13,467 nt of DNA, taken from NCBI GenBank assembly GCA_037446575.1, contig JBBIII010000066.1:1-13467 (forward strand), read 5' to 3'. Source of the DNA: JBBIII01 sp037446575 (lineage in GTDB: Bacteria; Bacteroidota; Ignavibacteria; UBA10030). Under the pieces are notes generated by a model. The model was not told the DNA's origin. It saw nothing but the letters and a program-made list of their open reading frames with translations, and ran no database searches. Shown here piece after piece: positions 1 through 7,478 of this stretch (position 1 is its first letter; each line of letters opens with the position of its first letter). Both the position numbers and the translations under genes were made by a program.

Positions 1-60
1 GAGCGTGACAACTCTTCAAGGTATCTCCAAATTGGAAACAGCCCTGCTTTTTTATCCCCT

Positions 61-85
61 CGTTCCCAAACTCTGTTTGGGAACG
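61..85. repeat. Perfect 10-bp palindromic repeat (REP-like)
   Basis: The arms cgttcccaaa (61-70) and tttgggaacg (76-85) are perfect reverse complements around the 5-nt loop ctctg. A half-site-like match, cttgggaacg, recurs at about 229-238. This looks like a dispersed REP-type palindrome rather than a terminator, since no T-run follows on either strand. Confidence 0.7.
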
Positions 86-245
86 GAAAATGTATGAGCT
101 CAGCTTCAAATTGGAAGAAATTAATGGGACGGAATCGTTATAAAATATATAATACATCTCTGCCTCACTTTTTAAATATGACGGTTTAAGAAAGCAGAGC
201 TTTTATAGTAGCGCATTCACAAGTGGAACTTGGGAACGAAGAAAA

Positions 246-347
246 CTACACTTTGTTTCGGCGGACAATAGGACGAGCAAGATAACTCCCTTTTATGGGG
301 TCGGGAGTCCCGCCTACACTATGTTACGGCGGGCAAGATAACTCCCT
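246..347. repeat. Degenerate direct-repeat pair
   Basis: Two related units occur. The first (246-291) starts ctacactttgtttcggcgg and ends gcaagataactccct. The second (314-347) starts ctacactatgttacggcgg and ends with the identical 15-mer gcaagataactccct (277-291 and 333-347). The first unit has 12 extra bases (265-276) between the two blocks. The sequence shows duplication followed by divergence or an indel. Function is unknown; an interspersed non-coding repeat is likely. Confidence 0.6.
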
Positions 348-430
348 CCCAGCAAGTAGGTTATTTGAAAGTGTCGGACATTTTTTTTGGCAAACTCATA
401 AAGTCCGATCCCCCGAACGGACGATTAATG

Positions 431-468
431 AACCCGGTTTTGTGAAAAGCAAAATCGGGTTTTGTTTT
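431..468 (+). terminator. Rho-independent terminator-like hairpin on + strand
   Basis: The arms aacccggttttg (431-442) and caaaatcgggtt (450-461) form a 12-bp stem with one G-U pair and a 7-nt loop, followed by ttgtttt (462-468). The T-rich tail is present only in the + direction, so it would stop rightward transcription before the convergent 3' end of clpX. No + strand gene precedes it within the window, so the transcript it ends is either upstream of the window or a small RNA within 1-430. Confidence 0.6.
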
Positions 469-590
469 CAATTCAAGAGTTTGTTTATATAAAGTAAATC
501 AAATTTAGATTCACTTAAAACAATTTAGTTTATGTCGATTACTAGGTTTGAAGAAGAAAGAAGATTTGTCTATTTAAAGGTGGAATGTGA

Positions 591-1850
591 TTATGCTGAT
601 TTTCGCTCCTCATATAGATAGATTGGATCTTTGGATTTTATAATTGTTTCTTTAGTAATGATGCATTTAGAAACATTGTTTCGCGATGGCAAATGATACA
701 TCACATCTAACATTACTGCTTCGATAATTGAGCGTAATGCTCGAGCGCCGGTTCCTCGTTCCATTGCTTTCTCAACAACTGATTTAAGAGCGTTTTCTTC
801 AAATTCTAATTCAACGCCTTCTAAAGCAAACAGTTTTTGATATTGTTTTACAATAGCGTTACGTGGTTGAGTTAGAATATTGAGAAGCGCGGTTTCATCA
901 AGCGGCTCGAGCGTGGCAATTACAGGCAGGCGACCAACAAACTCAGGTATCAATCCATACTTCAGCAAATCATCAGGTTCAACTTGTTGTAAATATTTTT
1001 CACGAAGTTTGCTTTTTTTGCCTTTTACATCGGCGCCAAACCCGACAGGATTTTGGCTGACGCGTTTTTCAATTATTTTTTCTAATCCATCAAAAGCGCC
1101 GCCGCAAATGAAAAGAATATTTTTTGTATTGACGTTGATTAAACTTTGTTCAGGGTGCTTACGTCCTCCTTTAGGAGGAACTCCAGCAAGTGTGCCCTCA
1201 AGAATTTTTAAAAGCGCTTGTTGCACTCCTTCGCCAGAAACATCTCGCGTTATTGAAGCGCTGTCTCCTTTACGAGCTATCTTATCGATTTCGTCTATAT
1301 ACACAATTCCGCGCTCTGCTTTTTCAACGTTATAGTCGGCATTTTGAAGCAGATAAACAAGAATTGTTTCTACGTCGTCTCCAACATAACCTGCTTCTGT
1401 TAAAGTGGTTGCATCGGCAATGGCAAATGGCACATCAAGAATACGGGCAAGCGTTTGCGCTAGAAGAGTCTTGCCGGTTCCTGTTGGTCCAACTAGCAGA
1501 ATATTGCTTTTTTCAATTTCAACTTCATCTAAATTTGCCATCTGCTCGCTTGCATCTATCCGTTTGTAATGATTATAAACCGCAACAGCAAGCGTTCTTT
1601 TAGAGTGTTCTTGACCGACAACAAATTCATCGAGAGCTTTCTTGATGTCTACAGGAGTTAGAGAACGTCTGAAGCCCAACTTTCGAGCGTTGATAGCCGC
1701 TAAATTGTTTTTGATAATATCGACAGAACTTGCAACGCAAAGATCGCATATATAAACATCTGGTCCCGCTATAATGCTATTCACTTCTTCGGGCGTCCTG
1801 CCGCAAAAAGAACATGCAATCTTTTCATTTGTTCTTGATTTCTGCGTCAT
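591..1850 (-). CDS. clpX: ATP-dependent Clp protease ATP-binding subunit ClpX
   Basis: This is the AAA+ unfoldase that recognises tagged or misfolded proteins, unfolds them with ATP and threads them into ClpP in the cytoplasm. The 419-aa length is normal. The N-terminal zinc-binding domain has C13/C16 and C35/C38. Walker A is GPTGTGKT (121-128), the pore-1 loop GYVG (154-157), Walker B YIDEID (184-189), the RKH loop 230-232, the arginine finger R307 in PEFVGRLP and the sensor-2 arginine R370 in GTGARAL. The ClpP-docking loop reads VGF (269-271) in place of the common IGF, a conservative change. It starts 23 nt after the clpP stop, with no clear Shine-Dalgarno in the A/T-rich gap, and is the last gene of tig-clpP-clpX. 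All catalytic motifs are intact, so it should be functional. Confidence 0.98.
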   Translation of the reverse strand: MTQKSRTNEKIACSFCGRTPEEVNSIIAGPDVYICDLCVASSVDIIKNNLAAINARKLGFRRSLTPVDIKKALDEFVVGQEHSKRTLAVAVYNHYKRIDASEQMANLDEVEIEKSNILLVGPTGTGKTLLAQTLARILDVPFAIADATTLTEAGYVGDDVETILVYLLQNADYNVEKAERGIVYIDEIDKIARKGDSASITRDVSGEGVQQALLKILEGTLAGVPPKGGRKHPEQSLINVNTKNILFICGGAFDGLEKIIEKRVSQNPVGFGADVKGKKSKLREKYLQQVEPDDLLKYGLIPEFVGRLPVIATLEPLDETALLNILTQPRNAIVKQYQKLFALEGVELEFEENALKSVVEKAMERGTGARALRSIIEAVMLDVMYHLPSRNNVSKCIITKETIIKSKDPIYLYEERKSA

Positions 1851-1873
1851 TTTATTTTGTTCACTATAAAATT

Positions 1874-2500
1874 TTATTTCTCTTTTTTACTATCTATAAT
1901 TCTCTTTATCAGTATATTATCGACTAAGCCGTATTCTTTAGCTTCATTTGAAGCTAAGTAATAATCTCTATCTGTATCTTTTTCAATTTGTTCGAGAGGC
2001 CTGCCAGTATGAAAAGAGAGAATTTCATTTATTCTTTTTTTTGTCTTTAATATTTCTTCAGCTTGAATGCTGATATCCGATGCTGTTCCTTGCACGCCGC
2101 CCCAAGGTTGATGGATCATTACGCGGGCGTTTGGAAGAGCGCTTCGTTTTCCTTTTGCTCCGCCTGCAAGTAAAACAGCCGCCATACTTGCCGCCATACC
2201 GATACAAATAGTTGAAACATCTGGTCGAATATACTGTATCGTGTCATAAATGGCAAGGCCTGCCGATACACTTCCTCCCGGACTGTTTATATAAAGATTT
2301 ATATCCTTATCAGGGTCGTCCGATTCTAAAAACAATAATTGAGCAATTGTTAAACTTGCTACAGTATCATCAATAGGAGTGCCGAGGAATACAATGCGCT
2401 CCTTTAGTAATCTTGAGAAAATATCGAATGCACGTTCGCCTCGCCCGCTCTGTTCTACTACTATCGGCACCAGCTGATTATAAATTTCTAAATTTGCCAT
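1874..2500 (-). CDS. clpP: ATP-dependent Clp protease proteolytic subunit ClpP
   Basis: This is the tetradecameric serine peptidase barrel that degrades substrates delivered by ClpX or another Clp ATPase. The 208-aa length fits the family. The catalytic triad is visible: Ser105 in GMAASMAA, His130 in VMIHQP and Asp179 in DTDRDYYL. The oxyanion/substrate region INSPGGSV (71-78) is also present. A short N-terminal segment precedes the mature IVFLG core (about residue 36) and may be processed as in other ClpP proteins. It begins 14 nt after the tig stop codon, and the ribosome site (aaagga) overlaps that stop, so translation is probably coupled. It lies directly before clpX in the classical order. 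Confidence 0.98.
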   Translation of the reverse strand: MANLEIYNQLVPIVVEQSGRGERAFDIFSRLLKERIVFLGTPIDDTVASLTIAQLLFLESDDPDKDINLYINSPGGSVSAGLAIYDTIQYIRPDVSTICIGMAASMAAVLLAGGAKGKRSALPNARVMIHQPWGGVQGTASDISIQAEEILKTKKRINEILSFHTGRPLEQIEKDTDRDYYLASNEAKEYGLVDNILIKRIIDSKKEK

Positions 2501-2514
2501 AATTTCTATTTCCT

Positions 2515-3780
2515 TTATTCTTTTTCAGGAACCTCTTTAATCTTTGCCGAATCTACTAATATTTTTATTAATTTATCACCTATTAATCGATCTTTTATTT
2601 GTTCAGATGTTTTATAATAACTAATTAATCGGTCTTTTGGAATTTTTATTTTCTCGGCTTCGCTTTCTGCTATTTTTTCTAAATCCTCTTCTGATATGCT
2701 TATATTTTCCGCTTTTATCAATTCTTCCCGTAATAAAGCCCATTTCGATTGAAAAATTGCGTAAGTGCGGTTATTTTCATCAAATTTTGCTCGGTCAAAA
2801 TCTGATGGGAGGCGTTTATTAGGATATTCATTTTTCATATCTTCTAATAAACTATCTAAGACATTGCGCACTAAAGATTCTGGAACTTGAAAATCGTGCC
2901 TTCGTATAATTTCTTGAATAATCGAATTTACTACCTGTCGTTCGCTCTTTTCTTTCCAATAATTTATAATTTCTTCTTTTATATGCTGGCGAAATGATTC
3001 GACTTTGTCGTACTTTTCTTTTGTAATTTTAACTACAAATGAATCATCCAACGCCGGAATATTGACTTTTTCAACTTTCTTTACAGAAATTAAAGTATTT
3101 ACCTTATGCGAATGTTCGTCATGCTTATGCTCGAATTCAACCTTGTATTCTCCCCCTTTTTGCGCGCTCTTTAATGTTTCTTTAAAAGGTTGTTCTAATT
3201 GTTCATCAGCTAAATAAAACCTGACATTCTCGCTCTTTTTGCCTACGATAGGAACACCTGTATCGTCCAAATCTTGCAACGTGGCTGTAACTATATATTC
3301 AGGTGAGGCAACCACTTCGGCTTCTTCAAATGTTGCATTGCTTCTTTGAATTCGCAGAAGCTCCTGCTCAATTTCTTTATCACTTACATTGTGAATGGTT
3401 TTTTCAACATCGATATTTTTATATTCTTTTAAATCGATTTTAGGTCGAATGTCGTACTGAATCTTAAAAGAAAAATTTTCGCCTCTCTTGTAATCTATAT
3501 CTACAAGAACTGGTTCGCCGATTGGCTTTAGTTCTTTTTCCTGGACGGCTTTTTTATACATATCGGTAGCGATTTCATTTAATGAATCGTGCTCAATCAT
3601 GTCGCCGTATAATTTTTTTACTAAATCGATTGGGGCTTTACCTTTGCGGAAACCGCGAATTTCAATTTTTTTGCGGTAATTTTCATAAGCTTTGTTAAAA
3701 TGAGGCGTTAATTCCGATTGTGATGCTGTGATTTGTATTTCTTGCGAAACTTCTGTTAATGATTTTACTGTAACTTCCAA
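2515..3780 (-). CDS. tig: Trigger factor (ribosome-associated chaperone)
   Basis: Trigger factor docks at the ribosome exit tunnel and shields nascent chains. The N-terminal ribosome-binding domain carries the signature GFRKGKAP (43-50). The C-terminal chaperone arms are helical and charged (about 240-421). The middle region, where FKBP-type PPIase domains sit (about 155-235), is weakly conserved, with a His-rich stretch EHKHDEHSHK (217-226), so prolyl isomerase activity is doubtful. Degenerate PPIase domains are known in Bacteroidota trigger factors. I favour the TTG start at 3778-3780: aaagga lies 9-10 nt upstream and no in-frame ATG is near. Total length is 421 aa. It is the first protein gene of the tig-clpP-clpX cluster and lies 70 nt after tRNA-Leu on the same strand. 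Confidence 0.95.
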   Translation of the reverse strand: MEVTVKSLTEVSQEIQITASQSELTPHFNKAYENYRKKIEIRGFRKGKAPIDLVKKLYGDMIEHDSLNEIATDMYKKAVQEKELKPIGEPVLVDIDYKRGENFSFKIQYDIRPKIDLKEYKNIDVEKTIHNVSDKEIEQELLRIQRSNATFEEAEVVASPEYIVTATLQDLDDTGVPIVGKKSENVRFYLADEQLEQPFKETLKSAQKGGEYKVEFEHKHDEHSHKVNTLISVKKVEKVNIPALDDSFVVKITKEKYDKVESFRQHIKEEIINYWKEKSERQVVNSIIQEIIRRHDFQVPESLVRNVLDSLLEDMKNEYPNKRLPSDFDRAKFDENNRTYAIFQSKWALLREELIKAENISISEEDLEKIAESEAEKIKIPKDRLISYYKTSEQIKDRLIGDKLIKILVDSAKIKEVPEKE

Positions 3781-3850
3781 TTTATTTTTCCTTTGTTTTT
3801 TAAATGCATGATGTACTATTTTGCTCCAGACGTTTGTCCTTGCAATTTTG

Positions 3851-3932
3851 TGGGTAGAGGGGGAGTTGAACCCCCACGGATTACTCCACTAGCTCCTAAG
3901 GCTAGCGCGTCTGCCAGTTTCGCCATCTACCC
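3851..3932 (-). tRNA. tRNA-Leu, anticodon UAG
   Basis: Read on the minus strand, the acceptor arm GGGTAGA pairs with TCTACCC and is followed by discriminator A (3851). The D region is GGCGAAACTGGCAGACGC, typical of leucine tRNAs. The anticodon stem CTAGC/GCTAG closes the loop CTTAGGA with anticodon TAG. A long (class II) variable arm follows, then the T arm GGGGG-TTCAACT-CCCCC. The CCA end is not fully encoded (A then CAAAA), so it must be added by nucleotidyltransferase. It lies just upstream of tig on the same strand and may share its transcript. Confidence 0.96.
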
Positions 3933-3957
3933 GAATTCATTATTTTTTTTGAATATC

Positions 3958-3986
3958 AATATAAGAACCGATTGTAAGAAATGCAA
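3958..3986 (-). promoter_or_regulatory. Candidate sigma-70-type promoter for tRNA-Leu (and possibly tig-clpPX)
   Basis: On the minus strand a -35-like TTGCAT (3981-3986) and a -10-like TATATT (3958-3963) are separated by exactly 17 nt. A start about 7 nt downstream (near 3951) would give a leader of about 19 nt before the tRNA 5' end at 3932. The -10 matches the consensus at 5 of 6 positions, but the -35 only at 3 of 6. Assigned by position and spacing only. Confidence 0.4.
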
Positions 3987-4148
3987 AATAGGTTGTCTAA
4001 TCGTAAATTTAACGAAATAACAGAATTGTGATGAATTTATTTGTTGACCGATAACAAGAAATAATAAAATTATCGATTTATAGTATGCACGCCAATTTGT
4101 AATTAATCTCTGCTTCTAGAGTACATTCCCTTTTTTGTAATAATTCGA

Positions 4149-4568
4149 CTATTGTTGATTACTTTTTTTTAATGTACGAATAGAGGTAATATGAATTGTT
4201 ACGCCAGTTGCTATTAGAATTAAAATAAATTTGATAAAATGTAAGTCGTCTAACAATAAAATCGAAAGTGCAATTGTAATCCATAGTAAAGAAATAGATG
4301 CAATCTTAACTTTCAACGGAATTCCCCTTCCCTCCCGATAATTCTTAATATAAGCGCCGAAAAATCTGCTGTTTAAAAGTCCGTTGTAAAATTTTTTTGA
4401 TCCTCTTGCAAAACATGCCGCGGCTAATAAAAGAAAAGGAGTTGTAGGTAGAAGAGGCAAAAATATACCAATAATACCTAATCCTAAAAAAAATAATCCT
4501 GCTAATATAAACGCCCATCTAGTAAAAGTTTTTGATAATTTTGCACAATTAGAATCATTTCTTATCAT
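4149..4568 (-). CDS. DUF454 (YbaN-like) inner-membrane protein
   Basis: This is a 139-aa membrane protein of the DUF454/YbaN family, whose biochemical role I cannot name. The diagnostic core is present: a Gly-rich hydrophobic segment (about 18-37) running into PLLPTTPF (38-45), then LLLAAACFARGSKKF (about 46-60) and SRFFGAYIKNYREGRGIPLKVK. Two more hydrophobic segments follow (about 88-104 and 109-127), so three to four membrane spans are likely. Its length matches family members. The ATG start (4566-4568) has little Shine-Dalgarno support. It lies 114 nt after the TPR gene on the same strand; no functional link to that gene is evident. Confidence 0.85.
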   Translation of the reverse strand: MIRNDSNCAKLSKTFTRWAFILAGLFFLGLGIIGIFLPLLPTTPFLLLAAACFARGSKKFYNGLLNSRFFGAYIKNYREGRGIPLKVKIASISLLWITIALSILLLDDLHFIKFILILIATGVTIHITSIRTLKKSNQQ

Positions 4569-4639
4569 AATATTTTTTTAAAAGGATTTACTATAGGTAA
4601 ATGTAAATTTATAAGGTATTAGACATGTGATTTTTTCTT

Positions 4640-4680
4640 ACAACAACAATTTGTATGAAATATAAATTATGCGTTGTTGT
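4640..4680. repeat. Inverted repeat at the 3' end of the TPR gene
   Basis: The arms acaacaac (4640-4647) and gttgttgt (4673-4680) are perfect 8-bp reverse complements. An inner A/T stem, aattt (4648-4652) with aaatt (4664-4668), could lengthen the structure. It lies 2 nt past the stop codon of the minus-strand TPR gene. In that direction the sequence after the stem is A-rich, so it is not a standard terminator for the TPR gene; the T-rich tail (ttttattt) is on the + side, where no gene precedes it. It may stabilise the mRNA 3' end. Confidence 0.4.
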
Positions 4681-4682
4681 TT

Positions 4683-6587
4683 TTATTTACCAGATCGCTG
4701 AAGTTCGTTTAGCTTTGTTAGGTAATCTACCGCTTCTTGTCTGGTAGCGTCTATACCTATGGCGTTATTAAAATATTCCCGTGCTTTTTGATAGTTTTTA
4801 ACACTTTGATATGCAAGTCCAAGTTGGATATTTGTTTTATAACTTTTTGAACTCAATGTTAACGCGCGTTCAAAGCTTATTATAGCGCGTGCAGGGTCTG
4901 CATCGCCGAGGTAAGCTATTCCTAAGTTATAATTAGTTTCCCAGTAATCGTTTCCTTTTGCAATTGCAATGGTTAGGATATTAATTATTTCTTTATAGTT
5001 ACCTTGTTTAATGTAAATGTTAGTGCATTCACGGTATGCGCTTAAATATAAAGAATCTACTTGAAAAGCTCTTTGATAAGAAAAAATCGCTCTAAATGGA
5101 TCGTTATTTCTGGCATGAAATCTGCCCATAGCAAAATAACCAAAGGCATAATTTGGCGCAATCAAAGTGATTTGTCTATACTTTTCCGAAGCGCCCTGCA
5201 TATCTTTTGATTTCTCTAACTGTAATGCTTCGTCGAGCAATTTCGTTATATCGGGTGAATTCTGTTGAGTTCGGTTTATTATCATTGTGCGCATAGTTCC
5301 GTATCTGTGGTTTATTTCAGTCTCATAACTTGTCCTATAGATACGAAATATCTCCTCCATTGCGCTAGAATAATTGCCATAGTAATAATCATTAACTGCT
5401 TTTAGCATTGAGTAATATGGGAGCGAAAAAGTAATCGTGTCTTTTTTTAGATTTGGAAGAAACTCAATCGGAAAAATTGGCAAATTAGTTTGGTGTCGTT
5501 CATTACATATTCGAATAAATGTTTCGTATGATTCCAAAATATTATTTTTTACCAATCGAGAGCTTAAGTCTTCCGAAATTTTTACTTTTAATTCTTTTGT
5601 AGTCGTATCGCTAAAGTCGAGTGAAGAGAAGGCGGAAGACAAAGTTTCAATCATGAAAATATATAGATATCCGCTTTTACTTGTAGCTGATCCCTCTATA
5701 ATCCATCGAATGTTTTGGTCGTCTAATAAATGTTGCAGAGAATCGCGCACGCTGATCAACGTAAGTAGAGTATTTCTACTTTTTTCAAGAATAGGCAAAA
5801 CGATTGGATCAAGCGAGCCAATTCCCCATTCAGCTCGCGGTAATGAATCGATAATATACTTAATTGTAGGTCTAATAGCTTCAATTTGTGTTATTCTTGA
5901 TTTTAATCCTAATTGATCGTCGAGCGATATTTTCTGAAAGGAAGATTGAGTCTCATTATATAAACTGCTAAAGCAATTTATCCGCTTAATTTTTGCTTCA
6001 TCATAATGTGGAAAAATTTGCAAATTGTTATTAGTCAGGATTTGTTCATATGCTTCAATTGCAGTCTTGAATTGACTTGAAGCCGCCAATGCATCACCTT
6101 GTTTTAATAATTCGGTTATAGTAGAATACCCGGGCCAGAATTCCTGAGGAATTTGAAACTCCGCTTGACTTGTTGCATCGCCAACAGGACATTGAAAAAG
6201 GAAGAGTTGATTTAGTTTCACCATCTTCGGGAAACCAATTAAAATGGATGTGCTTTCTCCAGAGATAATTAATTCCCCTTTCCAAGCAAGTGGTATTTTT
6301 CTTTCATTCTGATAAATTTCAACTTTTGTAAGATTTTCGTTAACTATATCGGCGTCTAAAGTCCAATTTCCTGCGGGTTTTACTAAAAAATAATAATATG
6401 GTCCGCTGTTCACATTGACGCTTGTAAGCGGCTGAAGTCGGTTTTGATTTGACAATTCAATTGTTACAACGCGTTCACCTCTGAATAAGGCTTTCTCTTT
6501 AATTTTTAGTTGAGTTGAAGGTGTTTGCGCATTCATTTTAAAAGCAATGAAAATGAAAACACATATCGATATAAATCTTTTCATCAT
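4683..6587 (-). CDS. Secreted tetratricopeptide-repeat protein of unknown function
   Basis: I do not recognise a named family for this 634-aa protein. It begins with a signal peptide (Lys4-Arg5, hydrophobic about 6-16, likely cleavage after MNA near residue 20), so it should be exported to the periplasm or cell surface. Residues of about 25-150 look beta-rich and Gly/Pro/aromatic-containing, possibly a small envelope domain. A TPR-like helical pair lies at about 155-210, then a mostly helical middle. At least four TPR units fill about 450-630, with typical Gly/Ala/Tyr spacing (for example YAFGYFAMGRFHARNN, YNLGIAYLGDADPARAI and IQLGLAYQSVKNYQKA). TPRs suggest a protein-binding scaffold. The first ATG is favoured, with GAGG about 7 nt upstream. 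It is divergent from the M50 protease gene. Confidence 0.8.
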   Translation of the reverse strand: MMKRFISICVFIFIAFKMNAQTPSTQLKIKEKALFRGERVVTIELSNQNRLQPLTSVNVNSGPYYYFLVKPAGNWTLDADIVNENLTKVEIYQNERKIPLAWKGELIISGESTSILIGFPKMVKLNQLFLFQCPVGDATSQAEFQIPQEFWPGYSTITELLKQGDALAASSQFKTAIEAYEQILTNNNLQIFPHYDEAKIKRINCFSSLYNETQSSFQKISLDDQLGLKSRITQIEAIRPTIKYIIDSLPRAEWGIGSLDPIVLPILEKSRNTLLTLISVRDSLQHLLDDQNIRWIIEGSATSKSGYLYIFMIETLSSAFSSLDFSDTTTKELKVKISEDLSSRLVKNNILESYETFIRICNERHQTNLPIFPIEFLPNLKKDTITFSLPYYSMLKAVNDYYYGNYSSAMEEIFRIYRTSYETEINHRYGTMRTMIINRTQQNSPDITKLLDEALQLEKSKDMQGASEKYRQITLIAPNYAFGYFAMGRFHARNNDPFRAIFSYQRAFQVDSLYLSAYRECTNIYIKQGNYKEIINILTIAIAKGNDYWETNYNLGIAYLGDADPARAIISFERALTLSSKSYKTNIQLGLAYQSVKNYQKAREYFNNAIGIDATRQEAVDYLTKLNELQRSGK

Positions 6588-6742
6588 TTAAAAACCTCGG
6601 CAGTTGTTCTTATTGTAGACAACGTACTACCACCATTGAATATAGAAAAACACTTGCGTATATGCAACGATTCATTTAATACTTCTTGAATTCTAACATT
6701 TTTTTTGGTAACTATAGAAGGATTTACACGTTTATCAATTAA

Positions 6743-6764
6743 CGTCCCGCCTCGATGCGGGACG
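6743..6764. repeat. GC-rich 8-bp hairpin just before the M50 protease gene
   Basis: Perfect arms cgtcccgc (6743-6750) and gcgggacg (6757-6764) flank the loop ctcgat in otherwise A/T-rich sequence. The motif resembles widespread short interspersed palindromes with a 'tcccgc...gcggga' core. It ends 9 nt before the ribosome site of the M50 gene, so it would lie in that mRNA's leader. There is no T-run, which argues against a terminator. Confidence 0.6.
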
Positions 6765-6785
6765 GATTGTTTAAAGGATATTTAA

Positions 6786-7451
6786 TTGGACACAATATAT
6801 ATTTTACCAATTTTATTATTTTCGGTGATTGTTCATGAAATTGCACACGGATGGATGGCGTTACGGTTAGGAGATTCAACAGCGTACGATGCCGGCAGGT
6901 TGACATTTAATCCAATTCCTCATATTGATATTATTGGCTCTATAGCTGTTCCGCTGTTATCAATAATTTCTACCGGGTCGGTATTTATTGCATGGGCAAA
7001 ACCAGTGCCGGTTAATCCTGCTAATTTTAAAAATCCCCGCAAAGATGAAATTTTAGTTTCGGTGGTTGGTCCATTATCCAATTTTATAGTAGCTCTTGTA
7101 TGCACTGTATTTTATATTATATTAGCAAATTTATCGCAATTACTACTAACAACAGATTTCGAATTACAGAAAAAATTTTTTCTTTTCTTGATTCAAATGT
7201 TTTTAGCGGGAATTACCTTAAATATTTTTTTAGCTGTATTTAACTTGATGCCCGTGCCGCCACTGGATGGATCCCATGTTGTTTCCTCGTTATTGCCCGC
7301 TCCAATTGCAGAGCGATACAATCAAATTGGTTTCTTCGGAATAATCATAATAATTTTTTTAATGCGCTTGGAACCAATTCGGAAAATAATAATCACAATA
7401 GTGCTTACATTAAAAATTCCTTATGATTTTCTAATTATGATATTCAGTTGA
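6786..7451 (+). CDS. Site-2 protease family (peptidase M50) membrane metalloprotease
   Basis: This is a 221-aa intramembrane zinc metalloprotease of the compact M50 class that lacks PDZ domains. The zinc motif HEIAH (17-21) is in the first transmembrane segment. The second catalytic signature, NLMPVPPLDG (153-162), supplies the third zinc ligand Asp161. Also conserved are RLTFNPIPHID (38-48), WAKPVPVNP (70-78) and GPLSN (95-99). Four to six membrane spans are likely. The start is TTG: the codon just before it is an in-frame stop (taa, 6783-6785), so no longer form is possible, and aaagga (6773-6778) lies 7 nt upstream. Substrates are unknown. lysA follows after 27 nt, so the two are probably co-transcribed; such proteases often sit beside unrelated housekeeping genes. 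Confidence 0.93.
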   Translation: MDTIYILPILLFSVIVHEIAHGWMALRLGDSTAYDAGRLTFNPIPHIDIIGSIAVPLLSIISTGSVFIAWAKPVPVNPANFKNPRKDEILVSVVGPLSNFIVALVCTVFYIILANLSQLLLTTDFELQKKFFLFLIQMFLAGITLNIFLAVFNLMPVPPLDGSHVVSSLLPAPIAERYNQIGFFGIIIIIFLMRLEPIRKIIITIVLTLKIPYDFLIMIFS

Positions 7452-7478
7452 GCTACAGTATTCAAGAAAATTTTTTAA

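Larger units (their letters stand above)
1..590. other. Non-coding, repeat-bearing intergenic region downstream of clpX
   Basis: I see no convincing gene in this stretch. The longest open frame (295-492, +) runs through repeats and a terminator-like hairpin and resembles no family I know. The stretch holds a perfect 10-bp palindrome (61-85), a degenerate direct-repeat pair (246-291 and 314-347), further short stems (tcggac 374-379 with gtccga 403-408; actccc 285-290 with gggagt 303-308) and a + strand terminator-like hairpin (431-468). The density of short stems suggests mobile palindromic repeats or an unrecognised structured RNA. No obvious minus-strand terminator follows clpX. Confidence 0.6.

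Noticed and set aside
295..492. 65-aa open frame on +
   Set aside because: It spans the direct repeat and the terminator-like hairpin, has no ribosome site and resembles no known protein.
532..621. 29-codon + frame overlapping the clpX 3' end
   Set aside because: Very short, antisense to clpX, no ribosome site and no recognisable features.
3793..4020. 75-aa + frame
   Set aside because: It runs antisense through tRNA-Leu; the 'GGVEPPR' type peptide is the usual false translation of tRNA genes.
4640..4680. Inverted repeat as a terminator for the TPR gene
   Set aside because: In the TPR gene's direction the stem is followed by an A-rich tract, not a T-run.
6743..6764. Hairpin as a terminator or riboswitch for the M50 gene
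   Set aside because: There is no T-run and no additional conserved structure; it matches the pattern of interspersed palindromes.
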